Under the pieces are notes generated by a model, which worked only from the letters and a program-made list of their open reading frames with translations, ran no database searches and was not told the DNA's origin. DNA of 64,000 bases, from assembly GCF_001435295.1 (NCBI RefSeq), contig NZ_CM003594.1, positions 2,934,574 to 2,998,573 on the forward strand, read 5' to 3'. The stretch comes from Psychrobacter sp. P11F6. Lineage in GTDB: Bacteria > Pseudomonadota > Gammaproteobacteria > Pseudomonadales > Moraxellaceae. Shown piece after piece: positions 34,693 through 45,076 of the stretch (the first letter of the stretch is position 1; every line of letters begins with the position of its first letter). The position numbers and the translations under genes were made by a program.

Positions 34693-35137
34693 AGTTTCCA
34701 CTCGATAAAGAGGTGATTGAGCTCAATAAAATAATGATAGTTAACATCAGTACTTATTGTCTATATATGGTATGAATATCTTAAACATAAGTTTTAGTAT
34801 TGATATTATATCTATATTAGACAGTATACAGCCATAGAAGTTTAAATTCACTATAATATTCTACATTCATGTATAGACTCTATATGAATACGTTCATGCT
34901 TGTCACAATTTTGTCATAAGACATTAACAGATATCCTCAGAGATCGACCAAATAAAGTCATTAAACCTATATAATACTAAGACAGATGATGACAATAAAT
35001 TACACTATATAGTCATAATTATCGAGTTCACGTACTGATAACACGATTTATCTGATGGATAAAATACTACTGTAAGTAATAGAAAATAAATATTCGGTCA
35101 TAATATAGGAATAAGATACAAAGATAACCAGGACACA

Positions 35138-35175
35138 ACAAAAAACGCCATCACAATTGTGACAGCGTTCTTTGA
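35138..35175 (-). terminator. valS terminator
   Basis: Minus-strand hairpin: AACGC and GCGTT enclose a perfect TCACAATTGTGA palindrome, followed by a T-run. It starts about 25 bp after the valS stop codon. Confidence 0.85.
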
Positions 35176-35198
35176 CAATATAAATATTTACGCCTTAT

Positions 35199-38168
35199 TT
35201 ACAACGCTTTTAACTGCTCCATCTGCGCCGTCATCGCGGTCAATTGCCCTTCTAGCTCAGCCAGTTTCGCCTTCTCAGCATCGACCACTTCCGCAGGTGC
35301 TTTACTGACGAAGCCTTCATTACCGAGCTTGCGCGCGATACCATCAGCTTGCTTTTGCAGTTTTTCATGCGCTTTGCCCAAACGAGCTAGCTCAGCCGTT
35401 GGATCGATGAGCCCTTTCATCGGTACGAGTACCCGTAGCTGACCGACCATACTTGATGACGATAGTGGCACTTCATCGCCTTCTTTGACGATCTCTAGGC
35501 TCTCGACTTTGGCAAGCGCTTTGAACTGGTTTTTGATACGGGATAGACGCGCTTCTTCTTCGCTAGAGACATTCTGTAATAGCACTGGCAGACGCACGGC
35601 ATTACCCAGTTTCATCTCACCACGGATGTTACGGACGCTCGCGATTAGCTCTTGTAGCCACGCCATATCCGCTTCGGTCTGCTCGCTAATTTGGGTATCA
35701 TCGGTTTGTGGATAGTTAGCGACCACAATGCTGTCAGTGTTTTTACGACCCAGTAGCGGCGCGATGGTCTGCCAAATTTGCTCAGTCAGATACGGCATGA
35801 TTGGATGGGTGAAGCGTAGCGCCGTCTCAAGCACGTGCAGTAGCACATAGCGGATTTGCGCTTTGCGCTCGTCAGACACCGAGTCATCATTTAGGCTGGC
35901 TTTGGCAAGCTCAACGTACCAATCACAGTACTCGTTCCAGATAAACTCATAGATATCTTGGCTAACCATATCGAGACGATACTGGGCGAAATGCTGATGG
36001 ATATCGGCAATGGTAGAGTTCAGACGACTCATGATCCATTTTTCTGGCAATTCCCAAACGTCAGGGTTGGCCGTTTGGTCGATAGGCTTGGCAGTACCTT
36101 CACTATCGACACAGTTCATGAGTACAAAACGGCTAGCGTTCCAGATCTTATTACAGAAGTTACGATAGCCCTCGACACGCTTTAGATCAAAGTTGATATC
36201 GCGACCAGTACTGGCTAGTGAGGTAAAGGTAAAGCGCAGTGCATCGGTACCAAAGGCTGGGATACCTTCTGGGAACTCTTTACGCGTTTGCTTTTCGATT
36301 TTGGCCGCGTCTTTTGGATTCATCATATTGCTAGTGCGTTTTTCGACCAACGCTTCTAGCTCAATACCGTCAATGAGATCGATAGGATCTAAGACGTTGC
36401 CTTTCGATTTTGACATTTTTTGACCATTGCCATCACGTACCAGACCATGCACATAGACGGTCTTAAACGGTACTTGCGGCGTGCCGTCTTCGTTTTTCAC
36501 AAAGTGCATGGTCATCATGATCATGCGGGCCACCCAAAAGAAAATAATGTCAAAACCTGTCACCAATACGCTGGTCGGGTGGAAGGTGTCCATCACGCGT
36601 GGATCAGCGTTGACGTCTGCCCAGTCAAGCGTACTGAACGTCCATAGACCAGAGCTGAACCACGTATCAAGTACGTCATCGTCTTGGCGCAGTTTTACAT
36701 CGTCGCTTAGATTATATTTAGTGCGTACTTCCGCTTCATCACGGGCGACATAGATCTCACCTGTCGCATCGTCATACCATGCAGGGATACGATGTCCCCA
36801 CCACAGCTGACGGCTGATACACCAGTCTTGCAGATCCGTCATCCACGCCATATACATATTTTTGTACTGCGCAGGGACGAACTCAATGCTGCCGTCTTCT
36901 ACCGCGTCAATCGCAGGCTTGGCAAGCTCTTTGACCGCGACATACCACTGATCAGTCAACCACGGCTCAACGATCGTACCGCCACGCTCAGCGCGCGGGG
37001 CTTTTAGTGCGTAGTCTTCGATATCTTCTAGCCAGCCCTGCTCGCCTGCTTGCTCTACAAGGAATTTACGCGCCGCAAAACGCTCAAGTCCTGCGTACTC
37101 ACTAGGCGTAGTCTCTAATTCAGGCTCACGTGTCTGCAAATCAGGATAGACTTCCATCGCTGGCAAGATATTGGCACGCTCATCTAAGATATTAATCAAT
37201 GGCAAGCTATGACGACGACCTAGCTCATAATCGTTGAAATCATGCGCTGGGGTGATTTTGACACAGCCTGTACCGAAGTCTTTTTCGACATAATCATCGG
37301 CGACGATAGGCACGACACGACCCGTGATTGGCAAGGTAATAGTTTTGCCGACTAAATGTTCATAACGCTCGTCGCTAGGATTGACAGCGACAGCGGTATC
37401 ACCGAGTAATGTCTCAGGACGTGTGGTGGCGACGACGAGATAGTTTTTACCATCTTGAGTCGTTAGCTCTGTATCTGTGAAATGATAGCGGAAATGCCAC
37501 AAGCTACCTTTTTCGTCGTGGTTTTCTACTTCTAAGTCAGATAGCGCGGTTTGGAACTTTGGATCCCAGTTGACCAAGCGCTTACCACGATAGATCAAAC
37601 CATCATCAAATAGACGAACGAACACTTCTTTTACTGCGTTAGACAGACCATCATCCATGGTAAAGCGCTCACGCGACCAGTCAACCGAGCTGCCCAAACG
37701 GCGAATTTGGCTAGTGATATTGCCGCCCGACTCTTCTTTCCATTCCCATACTTTATCGATGAAATCTGCACGCGTCATATCACGGCGCTTGATTCCTTGC
37801 GCCTCCAGACGACGCTCAACAACCATCTGGGTGGCGATACCCGCATGATCCGTACCTGGCTGCCACAGCGTATTGTCGCCATCCATACGGTGATAGCGGG
37901 TGAGCGCATCCATAATAGCGTTATTAAAACCATGACCCATGTGTAGCGAGCCAGTGACGTTCGGCGGTGGCAATGCAATAGAAAACGACTCGTCTTTATC
38001 AAAAGTCGGCTGAAAATAGCCGCTTTCTTCCCAGCCTTGATACATGCCTGCTTCAACTTCCGCAGGATTATAGGCGCTCTCTAATTGGCTTAGCGCCGCT
38101 TGGATCGACTGGGTTAGGTTAGTTTTCGCATTGCTATCAATGCTGGTAACGGTATTAGGATTGCTCAT
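35199..38168 (-). CDS. valS: Valyl-tRNA synthetase
   Basis: A class I aminoacyl-tRNA synthetase that charges tRNA-Val and edits mischarged threonine. Domains in order: catalytic Rossmann fold with HMGH at residues 76-79 ([13 protein letters not shown]), the CP1 editing domain ([20 protein letters not shown]), KMSKS at 584-588, a helical anticodon-binding domain and a C-terminal coiled coil (about 915-989). The length of 989 compares with 951 in E. coli; about 35 residues are an N-terminal extension before [12 protein letters not shown] further upstream block suggests the annotated start may be a little long. It has its own terminator. Confidence 0.97.
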   Translation of the reverse strand: MSNPNTVTSIDSNAKTNLTQSIQAALSQLESAYNPAEVEAGMYQGWEESGYFQPTFDKDESFSIALPPPNVTGSLHMGHGFNNAIMDALTRYHRMDGDNTLWQPGTDHAGIATQMVVERRLEAQGIKRRDMTRADFIDKVWEWKEESGGNITSQIRRLGSSVDWSRERFTMDDGLSNAVKEVFVRLFDDGLIYRGKRLVNWDPKFQTALSDLEVENHDEKGSLWHFRYHFTDTELTTQDGKNYLVVATTRPETLLGDTAVAVNPSDERYEHLVGKTITLPITGRVVPIVADDYVEKDFGTGCVKITPAHDFNDYELGRRHSLPLINILDERANILPAMEVYPDLQTREPELETTPSEYAGLERFAARKFLVEQAGEQGWLEDIEDYALKAPRAERGGTIVEPWLTDQWYVAVKELAKPAIDAVEDGSIEFVPAQYKNMYMAWMTDLQDWCISRQLWWGHRIPAWYDDATGEIYVARDEAEVRTKYNLSDDVKLRQDDDVLDTWFSSGLWTFSTLDWADVNADPRVMDTFHPTSVLVTGFDIIFFWVARMIMMTMHFVKNEDGTPQVPFKTVYVHGLVRDGNGQKMSKSKGNVLDPIDLIDGIELEALVEKRTSNMMNPKDAAKIEKQTRKEFPEGIPAFGTDALRFTFTSLASTGRDINFDLKRVEGYRNFCNKIWNASRFVLMNCVDSEGTAKPIDQTANPDVWELPEKWIMSRLNSTIADIHQHFAQYRLDMVSQDIYEFIWNEYCDWYVELAKASLNDDSVSDERKAQIRYVLLHVLETALRFTHPIMPYLTEQIWQTIAPLLGRKNTDSIVVANYPQTDDTQISEQTEADMAWLQELIASVRNIRGEMKLGNAVRLPVLLQNVSSEEEARLSRIKNQFKALAKVESLEIVKEGDEVPLSSSSMVGQLRVLVPMKGLIDPTAELARLGKAHEKLQKQADGIARKLGNEGFVSKAPAEVVDAEKAKLAELEGQLTAMTAQMEQLKAL

Positions 38169-38460
38169 AATAGGGTGATCTTATTGTTGATAATGAATGT
38201 GGTCAAAATGAGATAGCGCAAAATGCTATAAAAACAGGAAAAATAGTTGATAGTGTGATTTTAACGCAGATAGGCAGATTTTGTTAGATGGTAAGACAAT
38301 TTATAAAGCCTGAAGGCGGTTTTTAATCAAGTTATTACTCAATCAATACCCCCAATCGGTTGAATGTTCAACAGAACATCTCACCATCATGCGCTAGAAT
38401 ATGGGTGATATCGTTATATAAAAAACATCAAAACCCTCTCTAACCAACAGCGAGCCGACC

Positions 38461-39564
38461 GTGTCCAAAGATACCGAGCACACCTATCACAATAGCAGCC
38501 ACTCTCAAGCTGATGAATCTAACGCTAATGAAATAGACGATAAGCGCTTGATTGATGATAGCGCTTATCAACCATCTGTTGCTGAGGGTAAAGACGTTAG
38601 CAAGCCTGTGATGGCTGATGATACCGAGGCGACAGAAAGTTTAGAAGACGAAGATTTCTCTGAAGATATGAGCGAAGCAGATAAAGAAACCATCAAAAAA
38701 GTCGCCAATGATGACAATTTAAGCCAAGCAAAGAGCTATGCCAGTATCTTGGTTGAGCAAGTGATGGATGCCAAAGAAACCTTTGAGCGTTCGCTTGGCT
38801 CGCTATTTACCAGTGCCTTTACCGCTGGGCTTGAGATTGGCATTAGCTTCTTTATGATTTTATCGGCTTTTGCGCTGTTGAGTAGTGTGCTACCAAGCCA
38901 ATACGCAATCGTGCTCGCCTCCCTACTTTACCCGATTGGCTTTATCATCGTCGTCATTGGTCAGTCGCTATTATTCACCGAACAAACCTCATTATTAAGC
39001 CTACCTGTGCTTAACAAAATTGAACCGCTGCACAAATTGCTACGCCTTTGGGGCATTGTCATCGCTGGTAACATCGTTGGCGGCTGTTTGTTTGCCGCAT
39101 TGATGATAGGTTTGGGTTTAAATATGCAGCTGTTTAGCGTGAGCGACATCGACACTTATGCCGAACACATTTTAGGATTTAGGTGGTGGGTCATATTTGG
39201 TAGCGCCATCTTGGCAGGTTGGATGATGGGCGTCACCGCATGGCTTGTGACCTCAGCACGTGACACCCTTAGCCGCATCGTTTTGGTAACGCTTATTACT
39301 GGCAGTATTGGTTTTTTAGGATTGCACCACAGTATCGTGGGCAACATTGAGATTTTTTCTGCCTTGCTATACGGCAATACCGTCAGCTTGGGGCGTTATT
39401 TACTGTTTTTAGTAGTGATATTGGTGGGCAATACCGTCGGCGGCGTGGTGTTTGTGGCGGTACTGAAAAACCGTACTTTCTTATTTCAAATTGAAAAAGT
39501 GAAAGAACAAACGGCTAGTGAACAAGCGGAAGCTAGAAGCAGTATAAATACCCGCCGACCTTGA
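38461..39564 (+). CDS. Formate/nitrite transporter (FNT) family protein, YfdC-like
   Basis: A 367-residue protein. The first 90 residues or so are acidic and disordered (EDEDFSEDMSEADKE...). A six-helix FNT channel domain follows, with SLGSLFTSAFTAGLEIGISFF, LLFTEQTSLLSLPVL, LWGIVIAGNIVGG and a final YLLFLVVILVGNTVGGVVFV. The long acidic N-terminus and TEQT loop match the YfdC branch rather than FocA or NirC, so substrate is uncertain. The start is GTG at 38461, preceded by AGCGAG. It converges with a BASS-family gene. Confidence 0.87.
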   Translation: MSKDTEHTYHNSSHSQADESNANEIDDKRLIDDSAYQPSVAEGKDVSKPVMADDTEATESLEDEDFSEDMSEADKETIKKVANDDNLSQAKSYASILVEQVMDAKETFERSLGSLFTSAFTAGLEIGISFFMILSAFALLSSVLPSQYAIVLASLLYPIGFIIVVIGQSLLFTEQTSLLSLPVLNKIEPLHKLLRLWGIVIAGNIVGGCLFAALMIGLGLNMQLFSVSDIDTYAEHILGFRWWVIFGSAILAGWMMGVTAWLVTSARDTLSRIVLVTLITGSIGFLGLHHSIVGNIEIFSALLYGNTVSLGRYLLFLVVILVGNTVGGVVFVAVLKNRTFLFQIEKVKEQTASEQAEARSSINTRRP

Positions 39565-39658
39565 TTGGTATTGGTCAATGCTAAATGCTATAAATAGATA
39601 ACTCACCTATTACCAATAACAAGGTTCAATATTTAAACCTGTTATGGGTTTTCAGCAT

Positions 39659-40582
39659 CTACAGCATACGCGCTGCCAACACACTACTTTCTATTTCAGC
39701 TTTTCTCAGCTTATCGTGTTGAGCGCTAAATATACGCACCAAAATCCCCGCGCTTAAGAACATCACCAAGGTATAAATGGCTGGCATCATCGACATGTCG
39801 TAGTTAGATAATAGTGTCAATGCCATAAATATCGACAAGGTACTATTCTGTAGACCGACTTCTAGCGTTACCGAGGTTCTTTGCGCCCAGTTGAGACCGA
39901 ACCATTTACTACTATAATAACCGAGCGCCATGGTTGAGAGATTTAATAATACCGATACGGGACCAGTAGCGATAAAGGCGTCGACAATGATATCGCGTTG
40001 CACATAGCCCAAAAATAGCACTAAAAACGTTAAAAATATCACCCCAAATCGAGATACATAGACTTGTGAACGATCGGCAACGGTTGGTGCATAGCGTTTA
40101 ATCAGCATACCGACACTAATAGGCACTATCGTCAGCACCACCAAAGTCAGCATCGTTTTTACTACTGGTAACTCAAACTCACTACCGCTGCCCATAAAAT
40201 AAATCAATGAAAAGCTCAGCACAATGGGAATGGTAAAGACGGTAATCACGCTCGCAATCGCGGTCATCGTCACAGACAGCGCCACATCGCCTTTGGCTAA
40301 ATAGGTAAATAAATTTGAGGTAGTGCCACCCGGACACAATACGAGGAGCATAACCCCGACGGCATATTCTGGGCGTAATGGCATGATATTGGCTAACGCA
40401 AAGCCAATGATAGGTAACAGTATCAACTGATTGATCAAGCCAATGCCGACTGCTTTTGGGTATTTTAAAACCCGTTTAAAATCGTTGGTGACGAGGGTCA
40501 GACCCATGCCCATCATGATTAAAAACAGACAAATAGGAATGATAACTGAATTGACTAACGTGACTATGGCAAGACCTTCCAT
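39659..40582 (-). CDS. Bile acid:sodium symporter (BASS) family transporter
   Basis: A 307-residue inner-membrane secondary transporter with about nine to ten helices. Family features are LIMMGMGLTLVTNDFKRVLKYPKAVGIG near the N-terminus, the cross-over motif VLCPGGTTSNLFTYLAKGDVALSVTMTAI (Na+-site region), and VTLEVGLQNSTLSIFMALTL in the second half. Bacterial members carry organic anions such as keto acids or sulfonated compounds with Na+. The ligand is unknown here. AAGGATG precedes the ATG. Confidence 0.9.
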   Translation of the reverse strand: MEGLAIVTLVNSVIIPICLFLIMMGMGLTLVTNDFKRVLKYPKAVGIGLINQLILLPIIGFALANIMPLRPEYAVGVMLLVLCPGGTTSNLFTYLAKGDVALSVTMTAIASVITVFTIPIVLSFSLIYFMGSGSEFELPVVKTMLTLVVLTIVPISVGMLIKRYAPTVADRSQVYVSRFGVIFLTFLVLFLGYVQRDIIVDAFIATGPVSVLLNLSTMALGYYSSKWFGLNWAQRTSVTLEVGLQNSTLSIFMALTLLSNYDMSMMPAIYTLVMFLSAGILVRIFSAQHDKLRKAEIESSVLAARML

Positions 40583-40929
40583 AACTACATCCTTGTAGAT
40601 AAGAGCTGTTTATAGGTTCATTTTATAGATGAATTTTATAGACCGATTATGCTGATTAAATGACGCCTGATTAGCAATCCTTGCTAAGGCGTGTCCTCAT
40701 AATCAATAGCCGTTAAACACCGATAATAAATTAAAAAACAGCAAAAAATAAGACAGGGTAAAAGCAAGTATATAGGGGTAAAGTCTGCCTTATCTATTTT
40801 ATTCAACTACTCACCAGTCAGTATCCAAACGTAGGATATCCGCCATATAAAAGTATAGAAAAACTTTAAGGTATACCGTTATTTATATTTTTAGGCTGAG
40901 AACGAGCAGATTTGTCGCTAAGAAAGGAA
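40583..40929. other. 347-bp spacer
   Basis: AT-rich DNA between the BASS transporter start and the end of a small membrane protein gene. It probably holds the BASS promoter. I see no gene, repeat or clear terminator. Confidence 0.35.
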
Positions 40930-41157
40930 TCAATCACACCCGCCACCATCACCACCACTGTCACCACAAGAGTCATTGCTGCTATATCCGCTATGATTAC
41001 TGTTGTTGATGTCATCTCCAGAAGATGAGCTGGAAGTACGCTTTGAAAGCTTTGTACGACTAGACCAGAGCATCACTTTAAACACACCATAAAACATCAA
41101 TAGCCCAAAAACAATCTGTAAAAGTAGCAGGAAGCCCCAGAAGAAAAGTTCAAGCAT
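40930..41157 (-). CDS. Small membrane protein with Ser/Gly-rich Cys-containing tail
   Basis: A 75-residue protein: one strongly hydrophobic helix (about residues 3-32), a short basic stretch (SSRTKLSKR), then a tail made almost only of Ser, Gly, Asn and Asp with two Cys, ending CGDSGGDGGGCD. AGAGAG lies before the ATG. It belongs to no family I recognise. The CxxxGGDGGGCx-type tail resembles the Gly/Cys ends of small membrane proteins in YbjQ-type clusters and might bind metal. It is followed (upstream in sequence) by two YbjQ paralogues on the same strand. Confidence 0.65.
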   Translation of the reverse strand: MLELFFWGFLLLLQIVFGLLMFYGVFKVMLWSSRTKLSKRTSSSSSGDDINNSNHSGYSSNDSCGDSGGDGGGCD

Positions 41158-41284
41158 AATATAGTCGACTCTCTATAATTTCTTGTTAGGCATTGATAGC
41201 AACGCAAGGATAACTAAGATAAGTGCTTATTTTGGGGATAAGAAAGAACATAAGATTAAGAATATATCTTAAATTGGCAGGACT

Positions 41285-41755
41285 TTAGTGACGGTCAGTA
41301 CTGATAACTGCCGTACCATAGGCAATAGCTTCTACCATGCTGCCCAGTTGATTGATATTGCTGACTTCTAGACGTAAGCCATAGATATGGTTATAGCCTT
41401 TGGCTTGTGCTTCGGTACGCATACGTACCAGAGCTTCGCGGCGGGCACGGTCTAATAATGTCTCGTAAGTGGTCAAGTTTTTGCCAAAAATGCTCAATAC
41501 CCGAGCGATAATCATTTTGAAATAATCTTGGGCAATAACCACGCTGCCAAGCACTAACTCGCCCTCAGTATGGGCAACAAGTTTTGGCACATAAAAGCGC
41601 TCGCTTGAGACCATAATATGGCTTAATTCTTGCTCTGCAATGCTTAACTGCGCGAGATGTTGGCGCTCATGACGCGACCCAAAAAACCAACCAGCAGCGA
41701 ATAGTAAAATAAACGGTGCGTAATTGATAAGCATTTGGGTAAGGGAGTTATTCAT
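41285..41755 (-). CDS. YbjQ-family (UPF0145) protein with N-terminal membrane anchor
   Basis: A 156-residue protein. Residues 8-27 form a membrane helix. The remainder is a YbjQ/heavy-metal-binding-like domain, with GSVVIAQDYFKMIIARVLSIFGKNLTTYETLLDRARREALVRM and IYGLRLEVSNINQ, AIAYGTAVI. It is a diverged paralogue of the next gene and lacks the HVGKD segment. The family forms pentameric rings; its function is unknown despite the name. AAGAGA lies upstream of the ATG. Confidence 0.82.
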   Translation of the reverse strand: MNNSLTQMLINYAPFILLFAAGWFFGSRHERQHLAQLSIAEQELSHIMVSSERFYVPKLVAHTEGELVLGSVVIAQDYFKMIIARVLSIFGKNLTTYETLLDRARREALVRMRTEAQAKGYNHIYGLRLEVSNINQLGSMVEAIAYGTAVISTDRH

Positions 41756-41815
41756 GGCACGTCTCTTGTCATAAACTTATCATAAAAAAGCATCGATGCT
41801 TTAAGATTTGGTTAG

Positions 41816-42262
41816 CTAACCAAAAGGGTTGAAACGTGGCAAGTCATCGGTCGCTGTCGGTGCAGAATTTTGTAGATTTGGCTGTTGACCAGACTGATGA
41901 TAAGAGTCGCTTGGTGGGGTTTGGTAGACTTGCTGCGGCATCGGTATGGCTTTGACAGCGGTGCCATAGACAAACAATTCAGAAGCTCCCTGCGCGATGC
42001 TAGAGGTCGAAAAACGTAACCCCACAACTGCATCTGCACCCAAAGCCTCTGCTTTGACAATCATCCGATCGATCGCCTCTTGCCGTGATTCTTCTAACAG
42101 TTCAGTATAAGCCGTTAACTCACCACCGACGATATTTTTTAGTCCAGCAAACAAGTCTTTGCCGACGTGTTTTGAGCGCACGGTGCTGCCGTACACCACA
42201 TCCAAACGCTCGGTGATTTGATAATTGGGCAAATGCTCAAGATTGGAGAGTTGCACAGTCAT
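41816..42262 (-). CDS. YbjQ-family (UPF0145) protein
   Basis: A 148-residue cytosolic protein. Residues 10 to about 108 are a canonical YbjQ domain: ITERLDVVYGSTVRSKHVGKDLFAGLKNIVGGELTAYTELLEESRQEAIDRM, then ALGADAVVGLRFSTSSI and ELFVYGTAV. The last 35 residues are Gln/Pro/Asn-rich and end in FNPFG. AAGGT precedes the ATG. It is 60 bp upstream of the anchored paralogue, so the three genes from 42262 down to 40930 may form one operon. Confidence 0.9.
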   Translation of the reverse strand: MTVQLSNLEHLPNYQITERLDVVYGSTVRSKHVGKDLFAGLKNIVGGELTAYTELLEESRQEAIDRMIVKAEALGADAVVGLRFSTSSIAQGASELFVYGTAVKAIPMPQQVYQTPPSDSYHQSGQQPNLQNSAPTATDDLPRFNPFG

Positions 42263-42347
42263 AATACGACCTTATCGGTGACGTTATATAGACAGCGTCA
42301 ACTTGGATATAGACCAAACCACGCTGTCCCTATATTGATAAAAAAGG

Positions 42348-42905
42348 CTAATCGTTGGTATGGAACAATAAAAATAACTCGGTCAAATTGCCTTCGATGC
42401 TATTGGCCATTTGTGCCAGCTTGTCTTCATCTTTACGCATCTCTGCAAGCTCTGGATCTTCATCATCGATACCGCTTAGCAAAATCATTGGTAAAGTCAA
42501 GACAGCCACATCTTCAGCCGTTTCTTCATCTTCAAACCAATCGCTGGCTTCGTCGCCATACATCGCATCGACAAAGCCAATTGACCAAGCAACGATATCT
42601 GATTCATCTGAAAAATCAACGGCCACTTCTTCATCACCCGCATCTTCACCAAACGGTAGCTCAATAGGTGTCTCGTTTTTTAGCTCAGCGATAATAGAAT
42701 CGCGCCAGCGCTGGATACCGTCGATGACATTTTCTGGGATTTCGCTAACATGACCTTCAAACAGTGCATCCAGCCAATTCGGTAATGGACGCCCAATAAC
42801 TGTCGCTGTCAAAAAACCATGCGCGGCGACACTATCAAGCACAAACGGGCTCTCTTGATTGTCCAAATAGTCTAATAATTCATCGAAGCTTAGTTGGTTA
42901 CTCAT
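42348..42905 (-). CDS. UPF0149 (YecA/YgfB) family protein
   Basis: A 185-residue acidic cytosolic protein with the all-helical YecA/YgfB fold: LSFDELLDYLDNQ, SVAAHGFLTATVIGRPLPNWLDALF (the conserved HGFLTA segment), WSIGFVDAM, and a final helix. The C-terminal SEC-C-type Cys motif of YecA proper is absent. Function is unknown. AAGGAC precedes the ATG. It lies about 86 bp upstream of the YbjQ gene on the same strand. Confidence 0.88.
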   Translation of the reverse strand: MSNQLSFDELLDYLDNQESPFVLDSVAAHGFLTATVIGRPLPNWLDALFEGHVSEIPENVIDGIQRWRDSIIAELKNETPIELPFGEDAGDEEVAVDFSDESDIVAWSIGFVDAMYGDEASDWFEDEETAEDVAVLTLPMILLSGIDDEDPELAEMRKDEDKLAQMANSIEGNLTELFLLFHTND

Positions 42906-43188
42906 GATGTAATTGTCCTTGAAAGATAGAGTGCGGCAGTCGCCATAAACGATCGGTTAAGTGCAGAATAGTGGATAATTTGAAGGTAAAAATGGTTTCG
43001 GTAAAGCACCCAAACCATCTTTATAAAATAAGAATCATTGCATAGAGCGGGTTGCTAGCAACCATCGAAAAATAACGATCGCGATATCATTAGCATTACA
43101 CTATCAGCTAATATGCCGTTATTAAAAGGCTTTAGTCGGCTTAAATGACTGAGCACTTTCACATTAGGCTATGACTTAAGTTTAAACA

Positions 43189-43425
43189 CTAAAGATCGTC
43201 ATCATCCCAATCATCGCCATCTTCATCGAAATTGTCTATATCGTCTAGATCATCCTTTAGCTCTTTGGCCAAACGCTTTTCTTCTAGCAGATTATCGATC
43301 AGTCGACGCTTCTCAAGACTACTTAAGCGCGTACGCACGCTCGTCTCGGCCTCTTCCACCATCTTTGCATCATCATCGTCGACAAAATCATCATCAAAAT
43401 CGTCGTCAATATCAGCGTCACTCAT
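43189..43425 (-). CDS. PA3496-type small acidic protein (putative envelope integrity)
   Basis: A 78-residue, extremely acidic protein with Asp clusters at both ends. The central helix VRTRLSSLEKRRLIDNLLEEKRLAKELKD is the conserved core of the PA3496 family. A good AGGAG precedes the ATG. No signal peptide or membrane helix is present. The envelope-integrity label comes from family annotation and not from anything in this sequence. Confidence 0.82.
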   Translation of the reverse strand: MSDADIDDDFDDDFVDDDDAKMVEEAETSVRTRLSSLEKRRLIDNLLEEKRLAKELKDDLDDIDNFDEDGDDWDDDDL

Positions 43426-43609
43426 GACAAACTCCTATCATTTTTAGCAAGGGTATTAAGAATACATTAATATATATATGCCTTATAAAGTCTCTACTTC
43501 ACGTTGTCAATGCTTTTTATTATTACTGCCCTATTTTTAGGCTGTTTAAACATAACGACAGAGACAATATCTCAGACAATTGTATAGTAATAAGCGAATA
43601 TAAGCAGCA

Positions 43610-45076
43610 TTAAATAGCCGACTCATCTGCGCTTTCAATCATCAATACCGCATTGCGCACATCCGCTAAGCGTTGGATCATCGAATCATTACCACCATCG
43701 AACACCGCACATTCACGCTCATAAACAGTGGTTGGGCGCATGATACTCTGTACCTGTACATGGTGGCTGATTTGCTTGAGACCTGCATTAGGTAACAAAA
43801 TCAGCATTTGCTCTTTTTTGCCGACGCTGTGTAATAATTGCGTCATTGCTTGCGCCTGTGCATCATCGCTGACCCCTGCTTTAGCAGGTAGTGCAAAGCG
43901 ACTTAGCTCAATGTGCTTGTCATGGATGATTTTGTTAAGCATCAGATACAGCTTGCCAAGCATCACACCTGCTAACGCCACTTTGGCATGGCTATTGTCC
44001 GCCTTTAACAACACGCTAGCACCCGTGTCATCGAAACGCGGCTCGTTCATCGCGCTGACACCCAACAACAATGGCTGCTTGAGTAACTCGGTCACCGCTT
44101 GGTTTAATAGCTGCGTACATAATGCCAAATAAGGTAAACGCTGAGCCGGTGCCAGACGCTCAAGCATATTGAACTCGTCATGGAATACAATCTGCACTCT
44201 CACACTGTCAAATGAGCGGGTGGCAGACAACCGAGAGGCGCTACCAGATTTAGGAGCGCGGCTTATCTCATCTTGGGCAGCTCCATTTGCTGCATCATGC
44301 TCTGCTCGCTCTTCAGTCGTACTATCGATAGGCTGACTATTAGAGCCAGTGGTATCAGTTGCCGCTTGATTCTGTTGCGTTCTTAAATACTGGTTTACTT
44401 CACTATGTACATCCAATTTGTGTGCATTGGCTGGCTGACTGTCCGTTTTACTCTCTACAGAATGCTCCGAAGTTTCTCTATCCGTATCCGTGGCACGGCG
44501 TTCAAGCTCCCGATCATAACTGCGCTGATCGATTTGCATATACTGCTCACGATGCAAATCTTGAATATCGCGGCTAAGCGCGTTAATTTGCTCTTTGGTT
44601 GGACGGGCAAGGTAACCATAAACCAGCCAAAGCAACAAATGCAGCAGCATCGTACCGATGACGAACGGCCATTGCATAGCGATAATCTCGCCTTTGCTAA
44701 TATCTTTTAACGTCAACGACACACTGCCAATCACCGAATCGCCATTGGTGGCGATCTGACGAATGGTATCACCTTGCTGCATGGGCGCATTGCCAACAGG
44801 CACCAAGATGTCGTCATTATTGTCTTTAATTAATATGCGCGTCACGTCTTGCTCGCTGGTATAGCGATTGGCAATGACACTTAAGCTGACACGGTCTTTA
44901 TTTTCTAAAGACAACCTTGCTTCATCAATCAGCTGGGCGACCATCTGCTCGCCTTTTAACGCACGACTTTTGCTCAGCTGTTGATCGGTGCTGATGACCA
45001 ATAACAACGTCTGCAAACAAAAACTAACCAGAAGAATAATGGCAAACAACCCTTGCCGCGGCGCTAAATACGTCAT
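43610..45076 (-). CDS. YtjB/AhpA (Smp)-family membrane protein
   Basis: A 488-residue protein. It has an N-terminal membrane helix (about 10-29) and a periplasmic stretch of about 100 residues (VSLSVIANRYTSEQDVTRILIKDNNDDILVPVG). A second helix (about 132-153, AMQWPFVIGTMLLHLLLWLVYGYLA) follows, then a polar, probably disordered cytoplasmic linker (about 180-300) and a folded C-terminal region. The two-helix, sensor-like arrangement and its position divergent from serB match YtjB (Smp) of E. coli and relatives. Function is unknown. The C-terminal domain (FDSVRVQIVFHDEFNML...) I do not recognise. Confidence 0.78.
   Translation of the reverse strand: MTYLAPRQGLFAIILLVSFCLQTLLLVISTDQQLSKSRALKGEQMVAQLIDEARLSLENKDRVSLSVIANRYTSEQDVTRILIKDNNDDILVPVGNAPMQQGDTIRQIATNGDSVIGSVSLTLKDISKGEIIAMQWPFVIGTMLLHLLLWLVYGYLARPTKEQINALSRDIQDLHREQYMQIDQRSYDRELERRATDTDRETSEHSVESKTDSQPANAHKLDVHSEVNQYLRTQQNQAATDTTGSNSQPIDSTTEERAEHDAANGAAQDEISRAPKSGSASRLSATRSFDSVRVQIVFHDEFNMLERLAPAQRLPYLALCTQLLNQAVTELLKQPLLLGVSAMNEPRFDDTGASVLLKADNSHAKVALAGVMLGKLYLMLNKIIHDKHIELSRFALPAKAGVSDDAQAQAMTQLLHSVGKKEQMLILLPNAGLKQISHHVQVQSIMRPTTVYERECAVFDGGNDSMIQRLADVRNAVLMIESADESAI

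Larger units (their letters stand above)
34661..35198. other. 538-bp AT-rich spacer upstream of the toxin operon
   Basis: Non-coding DNA between the valS end and the toxin gene. It contains a minus-strand TATAAT (34687-34692) close to the toxin start and the valS terminator (35138-35175). The rest is strongly AT-rich without repeats I can define, and no attachment site is recognised. Confidence 0.45.
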
